From NCBI RefSeq assembly GCF_008831285.2, contig NW_022204873.1, positions 1-38,026 on the forward strand: DNA of 38,026 bases, in the 5' to 3' direction. This DNA is from Nymphaea colorata. Lineage: Eukaryota; Streptophyta; Magnoliopsida; Nymphaeales; Nymphaeaceae. The translations under genes and the position numbers were made by a program. The notes beneath the pieces are model-generated. The model saw nothing but the letters and a program-made list of their open reading frames with translations, searched no databases and was not told the DNA's origin. Of this stretch, positions 13,145 through 24,760 are shown piece after piece (position 1 is the stretch's first letter; each line of letters begins with the position of its first letter).

Positions 13145-15628
13145 CCAAACGAACTTCTGGTATCCAAGCCACTAGGTCATTCTATACGCAAGTAAGAAAT
13201 GGTCACGCCCATTCAATTAAATACAAGTGATCAATTATATGTAATAACAAGTGAAAATGAATCACTTAATCTCTCAATTAAATATAAGTGATCGAATATA
13301 TAGAATAACAAGTGAAACACATTAGGTTACTTACAAGACTCCAAATGAATCACTCCAATATCATTCATTTTCATACAAACCAATGATTTTAATCTACTAA
13401 ATCATTTAATATAGACGTACCAACAAGTTAAGCACATTCAATTACGTATGTGTGATAAAATGAATCACTTAAATCCCACTCGTATTGATACGAACTTGTG
13501 ATTTCAATTCCTCATATCGATCACCATAGATGTAAGAACTAGTTCAACTTATTGAAATAACTACAAGGGATCAAACTAATGCATAGGTCTCCTTTATATC
13601 CATACAAACTTGTAAGTTTTAATCATTTAAATCATTGATCAAAGATGTAATAACAAGTGAAACACAATAGGTTAACTACAAGACAACAAATGAATCACTC
13701 GAATCTCATTCATTTTCGCACAAACTTGTGATTTCAATCTACTAAATCATTTATTATAGACGTAACAACAACTTAAACACATTCAATTAAGTATGCATGA
13801 TTATATGAATCACTTAAATCTCACTTGTATTCGTACGAACATGTGATTTCAATCCTTTAGAATGTTCCTTACAGATGTAACAACAAATTCAACTCATCGG
13901 ACTAACTACACGTGTACAAATATAGTGACTTCAACCATTTGTATCCATATAAACTTGCGATTTCAACCATTTAAATCATTCATTATAGATGTAATAACAA
14001 GTGAAATACATTAGATTAACTATAAGGGACCAATATAGTGACTTGACTCTCATTCATTTCCAAACGGACTTCTTTTTTCAAGCCACTAAGTCATTCTATA
14101 CGTATGTAACAAAAGGTTACGCACATTCAATTAAATATAAGTTATCAAATGTATGTAAGAACAAGTAAAAATGAATCACATAAACTCTCGATTAAACATA
14201 AGTGATCAAATATATGTAATAACAAGTGAAACACATTAAATTACCTGTAAGACACCAAATGAATCACTCGAATCCCATTCATTTTCATATAAACCTATGA
14301 TTGGAATTTACTAAATCATTTAATATAAACGTAACAACAAGTTAAGTACATTCAATTAAATATGCATGATCAATTGAATCACTTAAATCCCACTCGTATT
14401 GATGTGAACTGGTGCATCGATCACTATAGATGTAACAACATGTTCAACTTATCGTACAAACTAGAAAGGATCAAACTAATGCATTGGTCTCCTTTATATC
14501 CATATAAACTTGTGAGTTTTAATTATTTAAATCATTGATCATTGATGTAATAACATGTGAAACACGTTAGGTTAACTGTAAGACACCAAATGAATCACTC
14601 GAATCACATTCATTTTCATACAAACTTGTGATTTCAGTTCACTTAATCAAGCAACATGGTTGTAACAATAAGTTAAGCACATTCAATTAAGTATGTGTGA
14701 TCATTTGAATCACTTAAATCGCACTTGTACTGATACGAACTTGTAATTTCAATCCTTTACAATGAAATCACAGGCTTGCATGAAAATGAATGAGATTTGA
14801 GTGATTCATTTGGTGCCCTATTGTTAACCTAATTCACTTGTTAAGCACATTCAATCAAATTACAAGTGAAACACATTAGGTTAACTATATGACACCAAAT
14901 GAATCACTTGTTAAGGACATCCGTATTAAGAATCATTATAAATGTAACAACTAGTGATTTCGATCATTTAATATAGATGTAACAACAAGTTAAACACATT
15001 CATTTAAGCATGCATGATCATATGAATCATTTAAAACTCACTTGTATTGGTACGAACGCGTGATTTCAATCCTTTATATCGTTCACTATATATGTAACAA
15101 CAAATTCAACTCATCGGACTAATTACACGCATTCAAAGTAATGCATAGATCCCATTTGTATCCATATGAACTTGCGATTTCAATCGTTTAAATCATTCAT
15201 TATAGATGTAATAACAAGTGAAATACACTAAATTAACTGTAAGGGACCAACTTAATGTCCTGACTCTCATTCATTTCCAAACAAACTTCTTATTTCAAGC
15301 CACTAAGTCATTCTATACTTATATAACAAATGGCTACGCACACGCAATTAAATATATTGATCAAATATATGTAATAACAATATGTGATTTGAATTCACTT
15401 AATCTAGCAATATGGATGTAACAACAAGTTAAGCAAATTCAATTAAGTATGTGTGATCATTTGAATCACTTGAATCGCACATCTATTGATACGAACTTGT
15501 GATTTCAATCATTTAGATCGTGCACTATAGTTGTAACAATAAATTCAACTCATCGGACTAACTACACGTGTTTGTATCCACATGAACATGTGATTTCAAC
15601 CATTTAAATCATTCATTATATATGTATT
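13145..15628. repeat. HOR copy 6, internally deleted (2484 bp)
   Basis: Standard order is interrupted by three deletions. At about 14762 the palindrome spacer and the inner half of the right arm are missing (about 114 bp). At about 14956 some 80 bp are missing within 'ctagtgatttcgatc'. At about 15379 'gtaataacaa' joins 'tatgtgatttgaattc', omitting about 480 bp including the small hairpin. Confidence 0.85.
14582..14817. repeat. Long palindrome with truncated right arm, HOR copy 6
   Basis: The left arm is complete (14582-14736), but only the outer 55 or so bases of the right arm survive (about 14763-14817, from 'tgaaatcacaggc'). The spacer and the inner right arm are deleted. Confidence 0.85.
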
Positions 15629-17014
15629 CCAAACGAACTTCTGGCATCAAAGCCACTAGGTCATTCTATTCGTAAGTAAGAAATGGTCACGCACATTCAA
15701 TTAAATACAAGTGATCAATTATATATAATAACAAGTGAAAATCAATCACTTAATCTCTCAATTAAATATAAGTGATCAAATACATGTAATGACATGTGAA
15801 ACGCATTAGGTTACTTACAAGACACCAAATGAATCACTCCAATATCATTCATTTTCATACAAACATATGATTTTAATCTACTAAATCATTTAATATAGAC
15901 GTAACAACAAGTTAAGCACATTCAATTACGTATGTGTGATAAAATGAATCACTTCAATCCCACTCGTATTGATACGAACTTGTGATTTCAATTCCTTACA
16001 CCGATCACCATAGATGTAAGAACTAGTTCAACTTATTGAACTAACTACAAGGGATCAAACTAATGCATAGGTTTCCTTTATATCCATACAAATTTGTAAG
16101 TTTTAATCATTTAAATCATTGATCAAAGATGTAATAACAAGTGAAACACAATAGGTTAACTACAAGACACCAAATGAATGACTCGAATCTCATTCATTTT
16201 CGCACAAACTTTTGATTTCAATCTACTAAATCATTTGTTATAGACGTGACAACAAGTTAAACACATTCAATTAAGTATGCATGATTATATGCATCACTTA
16301 AATCTCACTTGTATTCGTACGAACATGTGATTTCAATCCTTTAGAACCTTCCCTATAGATGTAACAACAAATTCAACTCATCGGACTAACTACACGTGTA
16401 CAAAGATAGTGACTTCAACCATTTGTATCCATATGAACTTGTGATTTCAACCATTTAAATCATTCAGTATAGATGTAATAACAAGTGAAATACATTAGAT
16501 TAACTATAAGGGACCAATATAGTGACTTGACTCTCATTCATTTCCAAACGGACTTCTTTTTTCAAGCCACTAAGTCATTGTATACGTATGTGACAAACGG
16601 TGATGCACATTCAATTAAATATAAGTTATCAAATGTATGTAAGAACAAGTAAAAATGAATCACATAATCTCTCGATTAAACATAAGTGATCAAATGTATG
16701 TAATAACAAGTAAAACACATTAAGTTACCTATAAGACACCAAATGAATCACTCGAATCTCATTCATTTTCATATAAACCTATGATTTGAATTTACTAAAT
16801 CATTTAATATAAACGTAACAACAAGTTAAGTACATTCAATTAAATATACGTGATCACTATAGATGTAACAACATGTTCAACTTATCGTACAAACTAGAAA
16901 GGATCAAACTAATGCATAGGTCTCCTTTATATCGATATAAACTTGTGAGTTCTAATTTTTTAAATCATTGATCATGGATGTAATAACATGTGAAACACGT
17001 TAGGTTGACTATAA

Positions 17015-17364
17015 GACACCAAATGAATCACTCGAATCACATTCACTTTCACACAAACTTGTGATTTCAGTTCACTTAATCAGGCAACATGGATGTAACA
17101 ATAAGTTAAGCACATTCAATTAAGTATGTGTGATCATTTGAATCACTTAAATCGCACTTGTATTGATACGAACTTGTAATTTCAATCCTTTAGATCGTGC
17201 ACTATAGTCGTACCAATACGAGTCAGATTTAAGTGATTCATATGATCATTCATACTTTATTGAATGTACTTGACTTATTGTTATATCCATGTTAAATGAT
17301 TTAGTAGATTGAAATCACAGGCTTGCATGAAAATGAATGAGATTTGAGTGATTTGTTTGGTGCC
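17015..17364. repeat. Long palindrome, HOR copy 7
   Basis: Arms 17015-17169 and 17212-17364, with the standard right-arm variant. Confidence 0.88.
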
Positions 17365-18220
17365 CTATTGTTAACCTAATTCACTTGTCAAGCACATTCA
17401 ACTAAATTACAAGTGAAACACATTAGGTTAACTATATGACACCAAATGAATCACTTGTTAAGGACATCCGTATTAAGAATCCTTATAAATGTAACAACTA
17501 GTGAAACACATTAGGTAAACCATAAGACACCAAGTGAATATCTCTATCATTTTCATACAAACTTCTGATTTTGATTTACTAAATCATTTAATATAGATGT
17601 AACCACTAGTTAAACACATTCAATTAAGCGTGCATGATCATATGAATCATTTAAATCTCACTTGTATTGGTACGAACGCGTGATTTCAATCATTTAGATC
17701 GTTCACTATCGATGTAACAACAAATTCAACTCATCGGACTAATTACACGCATTCAAAGTAATGCCTAGATCTCATTTGTATCCATATGAACTTGCGATTT
17801 CAATCATTTAAATCATTCATTATAGATGTAATAACAAGTGAAATACACCAGATTAACTGTAAGGGACCAACTTAATGACCTGACTCTCATTCATTTCCAA
17901 ACGAACTTCTTATTTCAAGCCACTAAATCATTCTATACGTATGTAACAAATGGCTACGCACACTCAATTAAATATATTGATCAAATATATGTAATAACAA
18001 GTCAAAATGAATCATTTAATCTATCAATCAAATATATGCAATAACAAGTGAAACATATTAGGTTACCTACAAGTCACCAAATGAATCACTCAAATCTCAT
18101 TCATTTCCATACAAACCTATGATTTCAATATACTAAATCATTTAATATAGACGTAACAACAAGTTAAGCACATTCAATTAAGTATGCGTTATCAAATGAA
18201 TCACTTAAATGAATCATAAG

Positions 18221-18684
18221 TCTCCTTTACATCCATATAAACTTGTGATTTTTTATCGTTTAAATCGTTGATCATAGATGTCATAACGAGTGAAACACAT
18301 TAGGTTAATTATAAGACACCAAATGAATCACTTAAATCTCACTCGTATTGAGACGAGTGATTTAGTGTGCATGGATACAAATGAATGAGATGTAACAACA
18401 TGTTCAACTTATTGAAGAAACTACAAGGGATCAAACTAAACTAATCCATAGGTCTCCTTTACATCCATATAAACTTGTGAGTTTTTATCGTTTAAATCGT
18501 TGATCATAGATGTCATAACGAGTGAAACTCATTAGGTTAATCATAAGACACCAAATGAATCACTCAAATCTCATTTATTTTCAGACAAACTTGTGATTTG
18601 AATTTACTTAATCTAGCAATATGGATGTAACAACAAGTTAAGCACATTCAATTAAGTATGTGTGATCATTTGAATCACTTAAAT
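18221..18684. repeat. Local 232-bp tandem duplication
   Basis: The segment beginning 'tctcctttacatccatataa' at 18221 repeats at 18453, a spacing of 232 bp or about two monomers. The first copy carries 'gtgattttttatcg' where the second has 'gtgagtttttatcg'. The sequence before the first copy ('acttaaatgaatcataag') is a hybrid junction not seen in other HORs. Confidence 0.8.
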
Positions 18685-18838
18685 CGCACTTGTATTGATA
18701 CGAACTTGTGATTTCAATCATTTAGATCGTGCACTATAGTTGTAACAATAAATTCAACTCATCGGACTAACTACATGCGTTTGTATCCACATGAACATGT
18801 GATTTCAATCATTTAAGTCATTCATTATATATGTATTC

Positions 18839-20945
18839 CGAACGAACTTCTGGTATCAAAGCCACTAGGTCATTCTATACGTAAGTAAGAAATGGTCACG
18901 CACATTCAATTAAATACAAGTGATCAATTATATGTAATAACAAGTGAAAATGAATCACTTAATCTCTCAATTAAATATAAGTGATCAAATATATGTAATA
19001 ACAAGTGAGACACATTAGGTTACTTACAGGACACCAAATGAATCACTCCAATATCATTCATTTTCTTACAAACATATGATTTTAATCTACTAAATCATTT
19101 AATATAGACGTAACAACAAGTTAAGCACATTCAATTACGTATGTGTGATAAAATGAATCACTTAAATCCCACTCGTATTGATACAAACTTGTGATTTCAA
19201 TTCCTTACATCGATCACCATAGATGTAAGAACTAGTTCAATTTATTGAACTAACTACATGGGATCAAACTAATGCATAGGTCTCCTTTATATCCATTCAA
19301 ACTTGTAAGTTTTAATTATATAAATCATTGATCAAAGATGTAATAGCAAGTGAAACACAATAGGTTAACTACAAGACACCAAATGAATCACTCGAATCTT
19401 ATTCATTTTCGCACAAACTTGTGATTTCAATCTACTAAATCATTTATTATAGACGTAACAACAAGTTAAACACATTCAATTAAGTATGCATGATTATATG
19501 AATCACTTAAATCTCACTTGTATTCGTACGAACATGTGATTTCAATCCTTTAGAACGTTCCCTATAGATGTAACAACAAGTTCAACTCATCGGACAAACT
19601 ACATGTGTACAAATATAGTGACTTCAACCATTTGTATCCATATAAAATTGTGATTTCAACCATTTAAATCATTCATTATAGATGTAATAACAGGTGAAAT
19701 ACATTAGATTAACTATAAGGGACCAATATAGTGACTTGACTCTCATTCATTTACAAACAGACTTCTTTTTTCAAGCCACTAAGTCATTCTATACGTATGT
19801 AACAAATGGTTACGCACATTCAATTAAATATAAGTTATCAACTGTATGTAAGAACAAGTAAAAATGGATCACATAATCTTGCGATTAAACATAAGTGATC
19901 AAATGTATGTAATAACAAGTGAAACACATTAAGTAACCTGTAAGACACCAAACGAATCACTCGAATCCCATTCATTTTCATATAAACCTATGATTTGAAT
20001 TTACGAAATCATTTAATATAAACGTAACAACAAGTTAAGTACACTCAATTAAATATGTGTGATCAATTGAATCACTTAAATCACTTAAATCACACTCATA
20101 TTGATGTGAACTTGTGCATCGATCACTATATATGTAACAACATGTTCAACTTATCGTACAAACTAGAAAGGATCAAACTAATGCATAGGTCTCCTTTATA
20201 TCCATATAAACTTGTGAGTTTTAATTATTTAAATCATTGATCATGGATGTAATAACATGTGAAACACGTTAGGTTAACTATAAGACACCAAATGAATCAT
20301 TCCAATCACATTCATTTTCATAAAAAATTGTGATTTCAGTTCACTTAATCAAGCAACATGGATGTAACAATAAGTTAAGCACATTCAATTAAGTATGTGT
20401 GATCATTTGAATCACTTAAATCGCACTTGTATTGATACGAACTTGTAATTTCAATCCTTTAGATCGTGCAATATAGTCGTACCAATATGAGTCAGATTTA
20501 AGTGATTCATATGATCACGCATACTTTATTGAATGTACTTGACTTATTGTTACATCCATGTTGCTTGATTAAGTGAACTGAAATCACAAGTTTGTATGAA
20601 AATGAATGTGATTCGAGTGATTCATTTGGTGCCCTATTGTTAACCTAATTCACTTGTTAAGCACATTCATTTTCTCAACTCATCGGACTAATTACATGCA
20701 TTCAAAGTAATGCCTAGATCCCATTTGTATCCATATGAACTTGCGATTTCAATCATTTAAATCATTCATTATAGATGTAATAACAAGTGAAATACACTTG
20801 TATTGATACGAACTTGTGATTTCAATCATTTAGATCGTGCACTATAGTTGTAACAATAAATTCAACTCATCGGACTAACTACATGCGTTTTTATCCACAT
20901 GAACATGTGATTTCAATCATTTAAGTCATTCATTATATATGTATT
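18839..20945. repeat. HOR copy 8, internally deleted (2107 bp)
   Basis: The first two thirds follow the standard order and include a long palindrome with unusual arm similarity (20285-20634). Two deletions then follow. At about 20671 'gcacattcat' joins 'tttctcaactcatcgg' (about 330 bp lost). At about 20797 'gaaatacact' joins 'tgtattgatacg' (about 730 bp lost, including the small hairpin). Confidence 0.85.
20285..20634. repeat. Long palindrome with homogenised arms, HOR copy 8
   Basis: Arms 20285-20438 and 20481-20634. Between about 20552 and 20616 the right arm does not have the sequence found in all other copies. Instead it carries the exact complement of the left-arm version ('tgcttgattaagtgaactg', 'aatgaatgtgattcgag'). 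This copy therefore has the best-matched stem in the window. Arm-to-arm gene conversion is the simplest explanation. Confidence 0.88.
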
Positions 20946-22282
20946 CCAAACGAACTTCTGGTATCAAAGCCACTACGTCATTCTATACGTAAGTAAGAAA
21001 TGGTCACGCACATTCAATTAAATACAAGTGATCAATTATATGTAATAACAAGTGAAAATGAATCACTTAATCTCTCAATTAAATATAAGTGATCAAATAT
21101 ATGTAATAACAAGTGAAACACATTAGGTTACTTACAAGACACCAAATGAATCACTCCAATATCATTCATTTTCATACAAACCTATGATTTTAATCTACTA
21201 AATCATTTAATATAGATGTAACAACAAGTTAAGCACATTCAATTACGTATGTGTGATAAAATGAATCACTTAAATCCCACTCGTATTGATACGAACTTGT
21301 GATTTTAATTCCTTACATCGATCACCATAGATGTAAGAACTAGTTCAACTTATTGAACTAACTACAAGTGATCAAACTAATGCATAGGTCTCCTTTATAT
21401 CCATACAAACTTGTAAGTTTTAATCATTTAAATCATTGATCAAAGATGTAATAACAAGTGAAACACAATAGGTTAACTACAAGACACCAAATGAATCACT
21501 CGAATCTCATTCATTTTCACACAAACTTGTGATTTCAATCTACTAAATCATTTATTATAGACGTAACAACAAGTTAAACACATTCAATTAAGTATGCATG
21601 ATTATATGAATCACTTAAATCTCACTTGTATTCGTACGAACATGTGATTTCAATCCTTTAGAACGTTTCCTATAGATGTAACAACAAATTCAACTCATCG
21701 GACTAACTACACGTGTACAAATATAGTGACTTCAACCATTTGTATCCATATAAACTTGTGATTTCAACCATTTAAATCATTCATTATAAATGTAATAACA
21801 AGTGAAATACATTAGATTAACTATAAGGGACCAATATAGTGACTTGACTCTCATTCATTTCCAAACGGACTTCTTTTTTCAAGCCACTAAGTCATTCCAT
21901 ACGTATGTAAGAAATGGTTATGCACATTCAATTAAATATAAGTTATCAAATGTATGTAAGAACAAGTAAAAATGAATCACATAATCTCTCGATTAAACAT
22001 AAGTGATCAAATGTATGTCATAAAAGTGAAACACATTAAGTTACCTGTAAGACACCAAATGAATCACTCGAATCCCATTCATTTTCATATAAACCTATGA
22101 TTTAAATTTACTAAATCATTTAATATAAACATAACAACAAGTTAAGTACATTCAATTAAATATGCGTGATCAATTGAATCACTTAAATCCCACTCGTATT
22201 GATGTGAACTTGTGCATCGATCACTATAGATGTAACAACATGTTCAACTTATCGTACAAACTAGAAAGGATCAAACTAATGC

Positions 22283-22287
22283 ATAGG
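22283..22287. repeat. Target site duplication, left copy (ATAGG)
   Basis: ATAGG immediately precedes the element's TG terminus and matches 29208-29212 exactly. Five bases is the usual target duplication length for Ty3/gypsy integrases. Confidence 0.95.
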
Positions 22288-23036
22288 TGTAAGCCCCACG
22301 ATTTTCTTTCCTTATCCTTTTCCAATTATCAAGTTTATCAAAGGGAGACATTTGTGGAAAAGATAGGGATAAGGGCATATGTAACCACATTTTACAGCAA
22401 GGACTTTCTTTACCGTAGGCTTAGAGGAGCTCGTCCAACATTAGAAAGAAAGAGAGAGAGAGAAGGGGTGAGAAACGATTCTTGCTCTCTTGTTGGAACG
22501 GAGGCTAGTGGCTGCTGGAAAGAAACCAGAAGCAGAAGTTGCCAAGATTTTTAGAGGTATGGGATTTTCAGTTATGAATGGTTCATGTAGCTTGTATCTT
22601 CTGATGATTTCCGGTGGATAGCGATTTATGTGCATATTATACTAGTCGATCTGCGCATGCTATACCAATGTTCTTCGTTTCTAGCTACCTTTGATTTCCT
22701 ATAGATAGAGCATGCTAAATAATGAATTGAATTGAAAAAAAAAAAAACAAACCAGACTTCTTTCCCACGCTTGTGGCAGAGAGGCACTGGGTATCGGTGG
22801 TGTGCAGCGTCCTCCTCCTGTCGTCCCCTTCTCCCTGTTGGATCTTCACTATTGCAGCGAGAGGGAGACTGTGAGGACGCCGTTAAAGCTGGGAAGTCAT
22901 CGTTCTCACGGTGACAGTGCTGATAAAAAGGGGAGCAACTGAGGAGGCGGCGGCGGAAGCTGTCAGACGGCCGAAGGGCGTAGTAGCAGAAGACCCAAAG
23001 TCGATCTCGCACGAGACAAAGAGATCTCTCTCTGGT
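22288..23036 (+). repeat. 5' LTR, truncated (first 749 bp only)
   Basis: Aligns with 26960-27705 of the 3' LTR from the TG terminus to 'tctctctctggt', then diverges abruptly. The last 1502 bp of the LTR, which would include the 3' part with any transcript start and the U5 end, are absent. By eye I count about 20 substitutions plus small indels over the aligned part, including an A-tract of 13 (22735-22747) versus 14 (27407-27420). Many differences are G/A or C/T, as expected from decay of methylated DNA. Loss of the LTR 3' part probably removed this copy's promoter function. Confidence 0.94.
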
Positions 23037-23073
23037 GATGTTACTGATGCCCCCATGTGTATGTTACTGATGC
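23034..23073. other. Deletion junction between 5' LTR and gag, with 13-bp repeat
   Basis: LTR sequence ends at about 23036 and gag coding sequence begins by about 23061. The 13-mer ATGTTACTGATGC occurs twice, at 23038-23050 and 23061-23073, separated by CCCCATGTGT. The second copy is in the gag frame (residues V-T-D-A); the first is in another frame. A short copied filler next to a deletion is typical of repair by end-joining with template switching. The junction eliminated the primer-binding site. Confidence 0.85.
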
Positions 23074-24760
23074 GGACCGAGCAAATAAGTTCGTCAGAGG
23101 ACTTAAAGACGGGTTGCAGAACCAAGTAATTAGTAGTCGTCCGAGAGATCTAGACGACGCTATCGACATGGCCACACGTCTTGAGGAGGGCTGGAACAGG
23201 ATGCAAGGGACAGATAGGAAGAGTGAATCTCTGCGACCCAGGTCAAGACCTGACATGTTTAAGAGAGGGCGCAATGACAGGGGAAACCAAGGGGACAGAT
23301 TCAAGAGACAGAGGCCATCAACATCCAGGGGGGACGGTGAATGCCCCAAGTGTCATCGCCAACAGTCTGGTAAACCATGTTACAGAGATATCGGAGCATG
23401 TCTTTACTGTGGAGCACAAGGTCATTTTATTCGTGAGTGCCCAAAGAAGAAAGAGGCAGAGCAGAGGCGTGGTGCAACCAATCAGCCAGTAGAAAAGAAG
23501 GTACCTGGCAGAGTTTACGCGACCACGGTTGAAGAGTTGAAACCTACTGACATGATTGAAGGTACCCTTCTTGTACAATCTCATTGGGCTCATGTTTTGT
23601 TTGATTCTGGAGCATCGCATTCTTTTGTTTCTAAGAGTTTTGCTGAACTTTTAAAGTTAGAAAGAAAGAATATGCCTTATCAATTGTTAGTTGCTACACC
23701 TATGGGAAACAAAGACACATGCAGAACATATTTAGAAAATGTGAAAATAGAAATACATGAACATTTATTACCAGCACAGTTGGTGGTAATGAATATGTTG
23801 GGGTATGACGTAATCCTAGGAATGGATTGGTTATACCATCACTACGCAACGATAGATTGCAGAAAAAAGAAGCTGAAGATTCAATTGGAGAATGGTCAAA
23901 AGATCGAATTTAGGGTAAAAACACCCCAAGATCAAAGAAAGCTAGTTGTCTCAGTGGTTAAGGCAAGAAAATACATGGAAAATGGGTGCACTGCATATTT
24001 GGTTAGCATGGATGCAATCGAGCAGAAATTAAAACCCATTAGTGAGGTGCGTACGGTGAAGGACTACGCAGACGTGTTTCCTGAAGATTTACCTGGATTA
24101 CCTCCTGTACGAGAGGTGGAGTTTGGCATCGAATTGATACCAGGAACTGCACCTATTTCTAAGGCTCCATATAGAATGGCACCAGCAGAACTAGAAGAAT
24201 TAAAGAAACAGATCCAAGATTTGGCCAACAAGGGATTCATTCGTCCAAGTGTGTCACCTTGGGGAGCACCGGTCTTATTTGTAAAGAAAAAGGATGGGTC
24301 AATGCGGTTGTGTATTGACTATCGAATGTTGAATCAGGTTACAATCAAGAACAAATATCCATTGCCTAGAATCAAAGATTTATTCGATCAATTAAAGGAA
24401 GCAAATGTGTTTTCTAAGATAGACTTAAGGTCGGGATACCATCAATTGCGAATTAAGGAAGAAGATATTCCCAAAATAGCATTTCGCACACGTTATGGGC
24501 ATTATGAGTCTCGAGTGATGCCTTTTGGACTCACAAATGACCCAGCAGCTTTTATGGATCTCATGAATCGGATATTTCACGAGTACTTAGACCGATTCGT
24601 TATAGTGTTCATTGACGATGTGCTAGTGTACTCAGAGTGTGAAGCGATGCATGCGGCACATCTCGAGTTAGTGATGAGGATATTGAGACAAAATCAACTG
24701 TTTGCCAAATATTCCAAGTGTGAGTTTTGGCTAGACAAAGTGAATTTCTTTGGCAGTTGA
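23048..24760 (+). pseudogene. gag (3' part)-protease-reverse transcriptase, broken
   Basis: Open from just after a TGA at 23045 to a TGA at 24758. No genuine start exists, since the gag start was lost in the upstream deletion. Numbering from the GTG at 23057: residues 4-47 are the end of the gag capsid-like domain ('[13 protein letters not shown]'). A zinc knuckle CX2CX4HX4C lies at C115, C118, H123, C128, with an extra CPKC at 96-99. The protease active site is D183-S184-G185 with 'DVILGMDWL' at 251-259. Reverse transcriptase runs from about 340, with 'CIDYR' at 419-423, D456 in '[10 protein letters not shown]', and the catalytic pair D520-D521 in 'FIDD'. The usual 'TNAPAAF' reads 'TNDPAAF' (D495). 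The frame ends soon after 'KCEFWLD', before the RT thumb. Confidence 0.93.
24748..24760 (+). other. Frameshifting deletion between RT palm and thumb
   Basis: The upstream frame ends 'VNFFGS' and stop, while the next frame resumes at '[13 protein letters not shown]' from the bases overlapping at 'tttggcagttgat'. In the family these two motifs are separated by roughly eight further residues. The break is therefore a deletion of about two dozen bases, with a length leaving remainder 2 when divided by 3, rather than a simple one-base shift or a programmed frameshift. Confidence 0.82.

Larger units (their letters stand above)
15629..18838. repeat. HOR copy 7 (3210 bp)
   Basis: A near-complete copy with an intact long palindrome (17015-17364). 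A deletion of about 50 bp at 16851-16857 joins two 'gatca' sites. A duplication of about 232 bp, two monomers long, starts at 18221 and repeats at 18453. The two changes together account for its length. Confidence 0.85.
1..22287. repeat. Satellite DNA array, left block
   Basis: This block is entirely AT-rich tandem satellite with no credible gene. Related monomers of about 113 bp follow one another. Each carries variants of a shared scaffold: an 'aacttgtgatttcaat' core, a 'catttaatatagatgtaac' stretch, 'acattcaattaagtatg', and 'tgaatcacttaaatc'. Anchor spacings measured between 2332 and 4966 are mostly 109-117 bp or twice that. The monomers are arranged in a higher-order repeat of about 3.1 kb rather than as identical neighbours, so the same variant monomer recurs only once per roughly 28 monomers. 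I did not recognise the family from memory. A centromeric or pericentromeric location is likely from the organisation but cannot be shown here. Confidence 0.96.

Noticed and set aside
1-22287. CRISPR-like or simple microsatellite array
   Set aside because: Units are diverged 113-bp monomers without constant repeats separated by unique spacers, and no cas genes are present. It is a classical satellite.
22162-22554. A 130-codon open frame crossing the satellite-LTR boundary
   Set aside because: It spans the insertion point of the retrotransposon, so it is an accidental chimera of satellite and LTR.
22735-22747. A13 tract as the tail of a LINE or SINE insertion
   Set aside because: The same tract occurs at the matching place in the 3' LTR (27407-27420), so it is part of the LTR.
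24748-24760. Programmed frameshift between two pol reading frames
   Set aside because: Conserved residues expected between the two frames are missing, and there is no slippery heptamer. A deletion explains it better.
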